NCBI GenBank assembly: GCA_965116235.1
Contig: OZ220496.1
Coordinates: forward strand, 1,426,001-1,490,000
Reading direction: 5' to 3'
DNA: 64,000 nucleotides
Source: MPNP01 sp965116235
GTDB lineage: Bacteria; Pseudomonadota; Alphaproteobacteria; Rhodobacterales; Rhodobacteraceae
Shown here: positions 9,122 to 17,832 of the stretch, one piece after another
Layout: every line of letters starts with the position of its first letter
Numbering within the stretch: the stretch's first letter is position 1
Translations under genes and position numbers: made by a program
Notes under the pieces: generated by a model
Told to the model about the DNA's origin: nothing
The model's database searches: none
What the model saw: the letters and a program-made list of their open reading frames with translations, nothing else

Positions 9122-10375
9122 GTGTCGACAAATAATAACTTTGATTTCTTTTGCATGGTGAATATTGATTCTGACTTGGCCATAATCGGGGGCGGAATCG
9201 TGGGTTCCGTACTCGCCATTGACCTGGCTCGGCAGGGGTTTGGCGTGATTTTGGTCGATCAGTCCGACCGGCAGTTGCCAAGTCGGGCCGCCCGCCGGCA
9301 TTTTGCCTTGTCGTTGGGGTCGTGCAATTATCTTCAAACGCTCGGACTGGCCGACCTGATAACGAGGTCTGGCGAACCCATCAACGCCGTCATGGTCACG
9401 GAGGGCAATTCCGGGAAAGGCGTGACGAATGAAATTCTGAAACTGAACCCCTATCAGATCGGGGCCGTTTCATTTGGGTGCATGATGCCAGAAGATTCCT
9501 TAATGGGGGAACTGAACAGCAAGCTTGCCCAAGAAGACCGGATCGAGGTTGTCACTGATGTTAAGATCAACGCGATTGAGAGATATGTCGGCACGGTGAC
9601 CGTGGAGTCCTCTTCACAGTTCAGTCGTGCCGTTCGTGTGGCGGTCATCTGCGATGGCCAGCAGGGCAGTTTGGCCAGAAGCTTGGGTTTCAGCTTTCTG
9701 ACCAAGGATTACGAGCAGTCCGCCTTGACTTGCGTAATGAGGCGCACACAACCGAACAACGGTGTGGCTCGCCAGTATTTTCTTCCGACCGGGCCGTTGG
9801 CCGTGCTGCCAATCGGTTCCCATGAGGAGTGCATTGTCTGGACCAGCCCGTCCAGTACGACCCAGGATTTGATACGACTGGATGCCGAGGCATTTCAAAA
9901 CCGGATCCAATCCATCATGGGTGACCATCTCGGGGCTCTTTCCGTCATTGGCGATCGGACCGCTTGGCCCTTGAGTTTGGCCATCGCCCATCAAATTGCC
10001 CAGAACAGGGTTGCCTTGGCCGGTGACGCCGTGCGCAAGATCCATCCCTTGGCCGGCCAGGGACTGAACCTGGGTCTCAGAGATGCGGCAGCGTTTGCCG
10101 AAGTCTTGACCCGAGCCCGACGGCGGGGTGAAGACGTTGGCTTTGACACTGTCCTGGAACGATATCAGCGGTGGCGGCAGTTTGATTCAACAGCCTTTAC
10201 CACGATTACGGACCGGTTCAATTGGATCTATCTGCAGAACGCGTTCGAATTTCGCCTCGTACGCAAGTTCGGCGTGGGTTTGCTCAATCGAGTGCCAACG
10301 CTCAAGGCCTTGCTGATCAGAGAGGCGGCCGGTCTCGCTGGGGATATTCCCAAGGCCATGCGGGCCGATGACTGA
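9122..10375 (+). CDS. UbiH/COQ6-type FAD monooxygenase
   Basis: A flavin hydroxylase of about 410 residues, probably acting in ubiquinone ring hydroxylation. The ADP-binding loop reads DLAIIGGGIVGS near the N-terminus. The second FAD motif GDAVRKIHPLAGQGLNLG is near residue 300, as in UbiH/UbiF/UbiL. The frame opens with GTG at 9122. An internal ATG at 9155 puts the FAD loop closer to the N-terminus and is an equally likely start, and neither has a strong ribosome site. It ends 6 bases before the convergent Trm112-like gene. Which ring position it hydroxylates is not determinable. Confidence 0.85.
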   Translation: MSTNNNFDFFCMVNIDSDLAIIGGGIVGSVLAIDLARQGFGVILVDQSDRQLPSRAARRHFALSLGSCNYLQTLGLADLITRSGEPINAVMVTEGNSGKGVTNEILKLNPYQIGAVSFGCMMPEDSLMGELNSKLAQEDRIEVVTDVKINAIERYVGTVTVESSSQFSRAVRVAVICDGQQGSLARSLGFSFLTKDYEQSALTCVMRRTQPNNGVARQYFLPTGPLAVLPIGSHEECIVWTSPSSTTQDLIRLDAEAFQNRIQSIMGDHLGALSVIGDRTAWPLSLAIAHQIAQNRVALAGDAVRKIHPLAGQGLNLGLRDAAAFAEVLTRARRRGEDVGFDTVLERYQRWRQFDSTAFTTITDRFNWIYLQNAFEFRLVRKFGVGLLNRVPTLKALLIREAAGLAGDIPKAMRADD

Positions 10376-10381
10376 CTGCCG

Positions 10382-10567
10382 TCAATCGTCCAAGTGACGA
10401 GCTTCGTCGGGCAACATCACGGGTATCCCGTCACGAATGGGGTAGGCGAGGTGGGCCGATTTTGAGATCAGTTCCTGCTTGTCCTTGTCATAGACGAGTT
10501 GACCATGGGTGATCGGGCACACCAGCATTTCGAGCATGCGGCGGTCAAAACCGGCATCGTCAGTCAC
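10382..10567 (-). CDS. Trm112 family small protein
   Basis: A 61-residue protein with the Trm112 pattern MLEMLVCPITHGQLVYD, then YPIRDGIPVMLPDEAR. Bacterial members are short, often zinc-free, and related to YcaR. Trm112 acts as a methyltransferase partner in eukaryotes and archaea, while the bacterial role is unclear. Start is GTG at 10567 with a GAGGTGAGG ribosome site. It lies 13 bases downstream of the thioredoxin-TPR gene on the same strand, probably in one operon. Confidence 0.85.
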   Translation of the reverse strand: MTDDAGFDRRMLEMLVCPITHGQLVYDKDKQELISKSAHLAYPIRDGIPVMLPDEARHLDD

Positions 10568-10580
10568 GGGACCTCACCTC

Positions 10581-11477
10581 TCAGGTAAAAATCAAGGACG
10601 ACAGTTTGCGCCGTCCCTGCAGAACGATTGGATCCTGAGGTTTCAAGGCATCGAAAATTGTGAACAGTTGCTTCTTGGCGGCCTCATCGTTCCACTCCCG
10701 GTCACGGCGGAACAATTCCAGAAGTTCATTCACCGACGCTTCCACGTCACCATTTGAGTGCAGGGCAACGGCAAGGTCAAAACGACTTTGGTGATCCTCC
10801 GGATTGGCTTGTACTTTGTCCTCAAGCTGGTTGATGGGACCCGATTGCAAGGATTGCTTCATGAGGGCCAGGCTGGCCCGGACCGATTCGATCTCCTTGG
10901 ATTGCGCAATGGCCTCTGGGACTCCCGTCATCATCGCTTCGGCTCGTTCAATGTCATCAGAAGCCAGATGGCACTTGATCAGTCCGGCATAGGCTGTCGG
11001 GTTTTCGGGGCTTTCCTGCAAGATCCGGGCAAAAATCTGGGTGGCTTCGACGACCCCGCCGCTGTCAAGCAATTCCTCGGCCCGACTCAGGTGATCATCA
11101 ACTGTCGTCCCGCCCCCTTTCTTGATGGTACCGGTCACGAACTTTTCGATCTCCGAGGCCGATTTTGCTCCCGTAAAGCCATCGACAGGCCGCCCACCGA
11201 CAAAAGCATAGACTGTCGGGATGGACTGAACGCGCATTTGAGCCGCCAGGTTGCGATTTTGGTCAACGTCATACTTCACCAGACGAATTTTACCCTTGGC
11301 CTTGGTCACCTCTTTTTCGATGATGGGGCCCATGGTCTTGCATGGTCCACACCAGGTTGCGGTAAAATAGACCAAGACAGGCATGTTCTGGCTCGCTTCA
11401 ATCACTTCCGTGTTGAAGTTGGCCTCTGTTCCCGTGGCAACACCGTTCTGCCCGGTCGTGCGTCCTAAGTCCAGCAT
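10581..11477 (-). CDS. cnoX: Thioredoxin-TPR protein (CnoX/YbbN type)
   Basis: A 298-residue fusion of an N-terminal thioredoxin domain (about 20-125, WCGPC at 42-46) and a C-terminal helical TPR-like region (about 135-298). This is the architecture of CnoX/YbbN, a holdase that hands oxidised clients to GroEL and DnaK. Both active-site cysteines are present, unlike E. coli CnoX, so a reductase activity is possible here, as reported for some alphaproteobacterial members. A strong ribosome site, AAGGAGGG, lies nine bases before the ATG. It is followed by the Trm112-like gene in a likely operon. Confidence 0.9.
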   Translation of the reverse strand: MLDLGRTTGQNGVATGTEANFNTEVIEASQNMPVLVYFTATWCGPCKTMGPIIEKEVTKAKGKIRLVKYDVDQNRNLAAQMRVQSIPTVYAFVGGRPVDGFTGAKSASEIEKFVTGTIKKGGGTTVDDHLSRAEELLDSGGVVEATQIFARILQESPENPTAYAGLIKCHLASDDIERAEAMMTGVPEAIAQSKEIESVRASLALMKQSLQSGPINQLEDKVQANPEDHQSRFDLAVALHSNGDVEASVNELLELFRRDREWNDEAAKKQLFTIFDALKPQDPIVLQGRRKLSSLIFT

Positions 11478-11567
11478 TGTCGTTCACCCTCCTTCCATGC
11501 CGCTAGACATATGGAGTCGAAGACGAAAATTTCCAATGGCAGGAATTGCAATGTCGCCATTATGCTG

Positions 11568-12356
11568 TCAGAATTCAAACTCAGTCAGTACCGGAACATG
11601 GTCCGATGGTCGCTCCCACCCTCGAACCTCACGCAAGATCCACGATTTTCTGGCGGCGGCTTCGATGTCGCGCGTGACCCAAATATGATCAAGTCGTCGC
11701 CCACGGTCTGATGCCGCCCAGTCCCTCGCCCTGTACGACCACCAGGAGTACAGCTTGCCCTCCGGAATGTGGTTCCGGACCACATCAATCCAGTTGCCGG
11801 CTTGCATCAGGTCTGTCAAAGCCTTGACTTCGATGGGCGTATGACTGACGACATTCAGCAGTTGCCGGTGTGACCAGACGTCATGCTCAAGAGGGGCAAT
11901 GTTGAGATCACCGACAAGAATCGTCTTCTGGGGTTGAGCCGTGGCCGACCACTCCTTCATTCCGGCGACAAAGCCGAGCTTGTCCGCAAACTTGGGATTC
12001 AGCTCGCGATCGGGAATGTCTCCGCCGGCCGGCACATAGCAGTTCTCGATGATGATGCCGTTGTTCAGACGAGCCGCTATATGCCGCGCTTCATCCTTCG
12101 CAATAAAGTTTCTCTGCCCCGCCTCGGTGAGTGGCAGTCTGGAAATGATAGCCACCCCATTGTAACTCTTCTGACCCCGGACCAGGCAATGTATGTAACC
12201 TAGACGCGCAAATGGTTCCGTATCGACCTGATCAGTTGGCGACTTGATCTCCTGCAGGCAAAGCACATCGGGTTCGTGTGTTTCCAAAAATGTACAGACA
12301 AGATTCATTCTCAGTCGCACGGAGTTTATGTTCCAGGTTGCCAGTGTGAAGCGCAT
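11568..12356 (-). CDS. xth: Exodeoxyribonuclease III
   Basis: A 262-residue endonuclease/exonuclease/phosphatase-fold enzyme of base-excision repair, cleaving 5' of abasic sites. Motifs in order: TWNINSVRLR near the N-terminus, CLQEIK with the metal-binding Glu (about 36), the GDLNIAP segment near the middle, and the C-terminal SDHVPVLTEF with the catalytic Asp-His. The length is normal. It lies 30 bases downstream of a response regulator on the same strand. Confidence 0.92.
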   Translation of the reverse strand: MRFTLATWNINSVRLRMNLVCTFLETHEPDVLCLQEIKSPTDQVDTEPFARLGYIHCLVRGQKSYNGVAIISRLPLTEAGQRNFIAKDEARHIAARLNNGIIIENCYVPAGGDIPDRELNPKFADKLGFVAGMKEWSATAQPQKTILVGDLNIAPLEHDVWSHRQLLNVVSHTPIEVKALTDLMQAGNWIDVVRNHIPEGKLYSWWSYRARDWAASDRGRRLDHIWVTRDIEAAARKSWILREVRGWERPSDHVPVLTEFEF

Positions 12357-12386
12357 TGATAAGGTTTCCTTGTTGCCGTTGTCAGC

Positions 12387-13097
12387 CTAAGTGTTTGAGC
12401 AGGACAGGCGGAAGCCGCCCGCTGCAGTCAGAAGAAATCGGGGCTTGTACGGGTTGGGTTCAATTTTCTGTCGAAGCCAGTGAATGTGCGTGTCAAGGGT
12501 TTTGGTAATGATATGGGTTTCATAGCCCCAGACAGCTTTGAGTAGGTGGTCGCGAGACAATATTTGACCCTCGGCCCTGTAAAGGCACAACAACAGCTTG
12601 AGTTCCTTTCCGGTCAGCCTGGATATGTGTCCCGATGGTTCAGTGCAGCGAGAAGTCCTCGGGTCAATTCTTGCTTCGCCGATGGCAAACGCGGTCAGCT
12701 GACTGTGCTCAAACATGGTGATCATTCCGAGCAGATGTACCAGCAGTTCCCGGTACCGGAATGGCTTGACGATGGTTTGGATCAAGGCATCATCAGGCAA
12801 TTGGCGGTCCGTATCGAGATTCTGCGGCGCAAGAAGGATCAGGGGGCACTCGGCCAGAAGCTCGCTCCTTGATCTTCTTTGATGGACCAGAAACTCAAGG
12901 TCTGAGAGCAACTCAAGGTCGGCCACTACTGCGGAATACGGTCCGTCATCAGAGTGCCTGGGGGGCGGAATACGATCGCGGCAATCGATGTCCAGTTCAC
13001 CCTCACATGCCAGCAGCTCCCTGAGGGTTTGACAAACCAGAGTATTGGCACAGCAAAGCAGGACCTTTTTTGGCAAGGACATGAAATTCCTGAACAT
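12387..13097 (-). CDS. OmpR-type regulator with degenerate receiver
   Basis: A 236-residue winged-helix regulator. The C-terminal half (about 140-236) is a clear OmpR/PhoB DNA-binding domain, with GKELKLLLCLYRAEGQILSR and a histidine-rich recognition region. The receiver is odd. A candidate phospho-acceptor is Asp60 (AVVADLELL) and Lys111 is kept (VKPFRY), but the acidic pair that binds magnesium is replaced by Cys15-Cys16. It may act without phosphorylation or sense redox state through the cysteines, both of which are inference. The start could also be Met6. It probably shares a transcript with xth. Confidence 0.8.
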   Translation of the reverse strand: MFRNFMSLPKKVLLCCANTLVCQTLRELLACEGELDIDCRDRIPPPRHSDDGPYSAVVADLELLSDLEFLVHQRRSRSELLAECPLILLAPQNLDTDRQLPDDALIQTIVKPFRYRELLVHLLGMITMFEHSQLTAFAIGEARIDPRTSRCTEPSGHISRLTGKELKLLLCLYRAEGQILSRDHLLKAVWGYETHIITKTLDTHIHWLRQKIEPNPYKPRFLLTAAGGFRLSCSNT

Positions 13098-13282
13098 GCA
13101 ACGAGACGGAAGGGCGAACCTGGTTCATTCCCCGATGAATGACAGAAATTAAGCATTCAGTGGCGGAATTGCAAAAGCGTCGCTGGCTCCGCAACCGCAA
13201 CAGGGGTTGATTTTTTCTGGAAAGTGTATATTGTCGGTGCCGACAGGACAGTCAGATCCTGAATTTGAGGCAGAAACAGACA

Positions 13283-14461
13283 ATGAAACCACCGTCCCGT
13301 TACGATCGGTTACCCGCCTACACATTTGATCGCCTGCGTGATTTGCTGGGTAGTAGTCCGCCCGGTGGTGCGGTCGTTGACATGTCCGTTGGCGAACCGC
13401 GACATGAGTTCCCGCAGTTTGTCCGGGAAGAGATTTTCTCTTCAGCCGACCTGTTTGGACGGTACCCGCCCAAGGATGGAGAGCCGGTCTTGCTGGACGC
13501 CATAGCCGCGTGGCTCAAGCACAGATACGGCGTGACGGTTGAGCCCAGGAAGAACATTCTGGTTGCCAGCGGATCACGAGAGGCTTTGTTCAATGCGTGC
13601 GTAGCCTTGTGCCCTCAGACCAAGCACGATCGGCCTGCCCGAGTGCTGATACCCAATCCGTTTTATCAGGTTTACGCTGGCGCAGCCGTTGCTGCGAATG
13701 TCGTGCCTCAGTACGTCAATGCAACCCGAGAAACAGGGTTCTTGCCCGATTTTGCGTCGATCCCCGAGCCGGTTCTCGACGACACGGCCATAGTCTATGT
13801 GTGTTCACCCTCGAATCCTCAAGGGGCCGTGGCTTCGTTGACCTATCTGAAGAATCTGATGCAACTGGCTCAAAGGCACGATTTCCTTGTCTTTGCCGAC
13901 GAGTGCTATTCCGAAATTTATTCGGACGTGCCCCCGCCAGGCATATTGGAAACGTCCAAGGCCAGCGATATCGATGTTGATCGCATGCTGAGTTTCAATT
14001 CGCTGTCCAAGCGATCGAATGTACCTGGCATGCGCATGGGCTTCGTGGCCGGAGGCTCCCGGCCGATTTCACATATCAAGAAGTATCGGTCGTATTCGGA
14101 CCCTGGTGTCCCGGTACCTTTGCAGATCGCCGCCGCCAGGCTATGGGCTGATGAAAAGCACGTCAGGGTCAGTCGCCAGAAATATCAATCCAAGTATCGC
14201 CTGTGCGACGACATGCTCGGTCACTTGAGCGGTTACAGTCGTCCACTCGCAGGATTCTTTCTTTGGCTGGATGTCGGTGATGGAGAAGCGGCAGCTCTGG
14301 ATCTTTGGCAAAATAAAGGGATCAAGGTCGTGCCGGGAACCTATTTTGGCTCGAACGCAAACGGAATCAATCCGGGTTCGGCATATGTTCGAGCGGCGTT
14401 GGTAGCCGAAGAGGACGAACTGGCCGTGGGGTTGGAATGTCTCAGAGAATTGATGCTGTAA
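13283..14461 (+). CDS. dapC: Class I/II aminotransferase, DapC-like
   Basis: A PLP-dependent transaminase of 392 residues, most like the alphaproteobacterial N-succinyldiaminopimelate aminotransferases. The N-terminal region reads RLPAYTFDRLRDLL, followed by the substrate-loop MSVGEPRHEFP. The PLP lysine is in SLSKRSNVPGMRMG (about residue 243). ATG at 13283 is preferred over an in-frame TTG at 13265 because it has GAGG 12 bases upstream and family-like spacing. Exact substrate is not proven. The next gene, ftsK, begins 16 bases downstream with its own ribosome site. Confidence 0.8.
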   Translation: MKPPSRYDRLPAYTFDRLRDLLGSSPPGGAVVDMSVGEPRHEFPQFVREEIFSSADLFGRYPPKDGEPVLLDAIAAWLKHRYGVTVEPRKNILVASGSREALFNACVALCPQTKHDRPARVLIPNPFYQVYAGAAVAANVVPQYVNATRETGFLPDFASIPEPVLDDTAIVYVCSPSNPQGAVASLTYLKNLMQLAQRHDFLVFADECYSEIYSDVPPPGILETSKASDIDVDRMLSFNSLSKRSNVPGMRMGFVAGGSRPISHIKKYRSYSDPGVPVPLQIAAARLWADEKHVRVSRQKYQSKYRLCDDMLGHLSGYSRPLAGFFLWLDVGDGEAAALDLWQNKGIKVVPGTYFGSNANGINPGSAYVRAALVAEEDELAVGLECLRELML

Positions 14462-14477
14462 GAAAGGAGTTGGTGGA

Positions 14478-17105
14478 GTGACTTATCAGATAAGACAACG
14501 TCAGCCGCTGATCGACAACTTTTGGCAGGGAATATTGATCAAGCGATGCCAAGAGTTTTTTGGAATCGTCATGTTGCTCGCATGTGCGTTGATCGCGATC
14601 CTATTGGGTTCGTATTCACCCTATGATCCCGGAATGTTTCATGTGGTTGAAAGCGACGGGGTCAGCAATCTCCTAGGCCCGATGGGGGCCAACATTGCCA
14701 CTCGCATCATCGGGATCGTGGGCCTGGGTTCTTGGGCGGTGTGTGCCGTCATGTTCATTTGGGGGGTGCGTTTCATCATCCACGCAAATACCGAGAGGTT
14801 CTTCAAGTGTCTGGTGTTCCTTCCCATTCTGTTGGCCATAGCATCCGTGTTTGCCACAACGATCAAGCCGTTTGACTGGTGGAACCATCATTTCGGCCTC
14901 GGGGGAATGTTCGGTGAAACCGTCAACCAGGCCCTGGTCAATCTGTGGTATTTCAATCCTCGTCTCTATCAGGATTATGCCAGTCTGATATTCGGAACGA
15001 TTCTGGGGATGGTGGCGTTTCACACGTTTGGCTTCACCATGCAGGATGTTGTCCAAACACTCTTCAGTCGGCGCAGACACAAGGAAGTTCTCAAGCAAAA
15101 CCTGAATCCTGGAACCGGGGAAGCCATTGAGCCGCGGGAAGTGGCGGGCACGAAGAAGCCTAGCCTGTGGAGTCGGTTCTCGAACTACCTGTTGAAGAGA
15201 TATGAAAAGGAAGAAGAAGTTGTTGAAGAGCAGGATATTTACGATTTCCTGAGTGGCCAGGAGGATAGCACGACACAGCCCGAGAAGAGCAGGTTCGGGC
15301 GGTTGACGCGATTGTTCAAATACTGCATCAGCCTGTTAGAGGATAAAGAACCGGTTCTGCGTGACAGGGCGAATTCCAAGTTTACATTGGGACAAGCTTC
15401 ACCAAAGGGTCATGAACTTGATTCCAGTGTCGGCGCGAAGCGGCATGAGAACCGGGAAGACGGAGACGCTCAGGCGGATGATTTCAGGCCGACCATTGAG
15501 GAGGGGCTGACTCGCCCCATACGACAGAGCCGGAGGGCTCGAAATGAGTCGCAGGTTCTTCCGCTTGTCGAGGAGGCTGAAGATGAGAATTATGAGGGTC
15601 CTCCCCTGTCGTTGCTCAATGATCCTGAAGAAATTTTCAAAAATCTGAAAAGTCAGGCTGCACTTGAAGAGAGCGGCAACAAACTGAAACAGGTGCTGGC
15701 CGATTTCAGCGTTCATGGGAATGTCGAGAAGATACTGCAGGGTCCGGTGGTTACGCAATACAAATTCCGTCCTGCCGCAGGGGTCAAGACGAGCCGAGTC
15801 GTCCAGCTGGCGGATGATATTGCTCGCCTGATGTCGGCCTTGTCGGCTCGCGTCACAACGATCCCCGGGGAGCCATATGTTGGAATTGAACTGCCTGCCG
15901 AAAATCGTGAAACGGTCTATCTCAAGGAGTTGGTACAGTCGGCGACATTTGGCGATTCCAAACACAAGTTGCCTCTGATTTTTGGGAAGGATATCAGCGG
16001 TCATCCGGTTGTCGTTGATCTCGTGTCTATGCCTCACTTGCTTATTGCAGGTACAACTGGATCGGGTAAGTCCGTGGGTCTCAACTCCATGATTTTGAGC
16101 TTGCTCTACAAGCTTTCGCCGGATCAGTGCAAGATCATGATGATTGATCCGAAAATGATCGAATTAAGCGGATACGACGGCATTCCGCATTTGATCTCGC
16201 CGGTCGTAACCGACCCCAAAAAGGCTATAGTCGGACTGAAGTGGGTAACGTATGAAATGAACAAGCGTTACGAGAAAATGCAGAATATGAAGTTGAACAT
16301 CAAGAACATTCAATCGTTTAACAATCATATGCGCGGTCTCATGGCTCGCGGCGAGTCAGTCTATTCCATCAAGATTCACACAGGATATGACAAGGAAACC
16401 AACCGACCGATGTACACCGAAAAGAATTTTGATGTTGAAGTGTTGCCCTACATCGTGGTGATCATCGATGAGCTGGCGGATCTAGTTCAGACGGCCGGGA
16501 AGGAAATCGATGAATGCCTGCAGCAGCTGAGCCAGAAGGCTCGAGCCAGCGGCATTCACCTGATTGCGGCAACCCAGAGGCCTTCGGTTGACGTCATCAA
16601 CGGCATTATCAAGTCAAACTTTCCCAATCGGGTATCCTTTCAGGTTTCTTCCAAGATTGACAGTCGCACGATTCTGAACACACAGGGAGCCGAACAGCTG
16701 CTAGGTCGAGGTGATATGCTTTACATGTCCGGTGGAAGCAGAATCCAGCGGGTGCATGGTCCCTACGTCAGTGATGAAGAGGTTGAAAAGGTTGTTGCCC
16801 ATCTCAAGGAGACCTTCGGCGAACCGCTCTATGTCAATGACCTTCTGGAGGATCCGGAAGGCAAGATGGAGGCTGAGGTTGATGAAGCCCTGGGATTTAC
16901 AAGCGGCCGGTCGGGTGAAGAAGATTTGTACAATCAGGCTGTGGCCATCGTCAAGCGGGACCGAAGGATATCCATTTCCTACATTCAGAGGAAGCTGAGC
17001 ATTGGCTACAACAAGGCGGCCAAGATTGTCGAAAGGATGGAAGAAGAGGAGTTGATCAGCCAGCCAAACAATGTCGGAAAGAGAGAAATATTCATTCCGG
17101 AGTAG
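14478..17105 (+). CDS. ftsK: DNA translocase FtsK
   Basis: An 875-residue septal DNA pump that clears and dimer-resolves chromosomes at division. Four membrane segments occupy about residues 28-50, 72-100, 108-128 and 162-185. A charged linker (190-400) follows, then the motor domain with Walker A TTGSGKSVG near 525 and Walker B VVIIDELADL near 660. The C-terminal winged-helix gamma domain (about 810-875, NKAAKIVERMEEEELIS) binds KOPS sites and activates XerD. The GTG start at 14478 has AAAGGAG upstream. The linker is relatively short, as usual in alphaproteobacteria. Confidence 0.95.
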   Translation: MTYQIRQRQPLIDNFWQGILIKRCQEFFGIVMLLACALIAILLGSYSPYDPGMFHVVESDGVSNLLGPMGANIATRIIGIVGLGSWAVCAVMFIWGVRFIIHANTERFFKCLVFLPILLAIASVFATTIKPFDWWNHHFGLGGMFGETVNQALVNLWYFNPRLYQDYASLIFGTILGMVAFHTFGFTMQDVVQTLFSRRRHKEVLKQNLNPGTGEAIEPREVAGTKKPSLWSRFSNYLLKRYEKEEEVVEEQDIYDFLSGQEDSTTQPEKSRFGRLTRLFKYCISLLEDKEPVLRDRANSKFTLGQASPKGHELDSSVGAKRHENREDGDAQADDFRPTIEEGLTRPIRQSRRARNESQVLPLVEEAEDENYEGPPLSLLNDPEEIFKNLKSQAALEESGNKLKQVLADFSVHGNVEKILQGPVVTQYKFRPAAGVKTSRVVQLADDIARLMSALSARVTTIPGEPYVGIELPAENRETVYLKELVQSATFGDSKHKLPLIFGKDISGHPVVVDLVSMPHLLIAGTTGSGKSVGLNSMILSLLYKLSPDQCKIMMIDPKMIELSGYDGIPHLISPVVTDPKKAIVGLKWVTYEMNKRYEKMQNMKLNIKNIQSFNNHMRGLMARGESVYSIKIHTGYDKETNRPMYTEKNFDVEVLPYIVVIIDELADLVQTAGKEIDECLQQLSQKARASGIHLIAATQRPSVDVINGIIKSNFPNRVSFQVSSKIDSRTILNTQGAEQLLGRGDMLYMSGGSRIQRVHGPYVSDEEVEKVVAHLKETFGEPLYVNDLLEDPEGKMEAEVDEALGFTSGRSGEEDLYNQAVAIVKRDRRISISYIQRKLSIGYNKAAKIVERMEEEELISQPNNVGKREIFIPE

Positions 17106-17708
17106 ATTGAGTCCAGACAGTATGTCGTTGCAATGGAGTCGACCGACAGGCAGTATCTTTGCTGCTGCCGTTCAACAGTGCTGACAGAAGGTAGCCGGCT
17201 TTTATCAGGGATTAACTCAGCTTATTTAAGCCTTTAGACGCTGATCCTGAGTGTCGCGCAAGGATACTATGCTACAGGTGACACTGCGTGGTTTCTTATC
17301 GCTTGTACCAATCAGCGGTCTGTCACCACGCTGACTCAGGGTCAGTGCTTTGCAGCTGTCATCACGGTTCGCGATAAATGCCGGCAAGAGCCGGCACTCC
17401 AGTAAGGTACGCGTGTGTTCGACTCTGGACTTTGGCGACTTCAGGAGTGTCCGGTGCTGGCGGTGCCGGACTGTTCCTTTTTGCCGTCATCCCAGCCTGA
17501 CGCATGACTCCACCCACCGGACAGCCTGATCGCACCCCACATGTCGGGATGGGTCAACACCGGTACCGGCTCAACCATCGGTTCAGCCGTGATCCATCGC
17601 GTATCATGCCAGACTTTCACCTGAGCACCCCGCACCGCATCGTTGAGGCCAGGGTGTTGCACATATGCGCCAGTTTGGAAAAAAATGACCCGGAACGGCA
17701 AGAAAGAG
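17106..17708. other. Non-coding stretch between ftsK and autotransporter 1
   Basis: About 600 bases without a convincing gene. A perfect stem-loop TGCCGGC-AAGA-GCCGGCA lies at 17379-17396, with no T-run after it, so it is not a standard terminator. From about 17430 on, the DNA is recognisably related to the stretch upstream of autotransporter 2 (from about 48850), with scattered identities such as CACATGTCGGGAT and AAAGAGTTGCAAAT. The duplication therefore includes several hundred bases of 5' region. Confidence 0.5.
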
Positions 17709-17736
17709 TTGCAAATTCCATGGGGGAGGGTAGTAG
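17709..17736 (+). promoter_or_regulatory. Possible promoter of autotransporter 1
   Basis: TTGCAA (17709-17714), a 16-base spacer containing GGGGGAGGG, then TAGTAG (17731-17736). Both hexamers match the consensus only weakly. The call rests on conservation of the same arrangement upstream of copy 2, where the spacer carries an unbroken nine-G run. The likely SD-preceded ATG (17787) is 50 bases downstream. Confidence 0.3.
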
Positions 17737-17832
17737 TCAATGACACCAAACACAACTTTTTGGATGATGAAAAGGGAACAATGATCATGACAGGATTGAT
17801 TTCGATCTGGGGCGGACGAGGACGACCCGTGC

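Noticed and set aside
10758..11468. A 236-codon plus-strand frame over the thioredoxin-TPR gene
   Set aside because: It is antisense to a gene with a WCGPC active site and a strong ribosome site.
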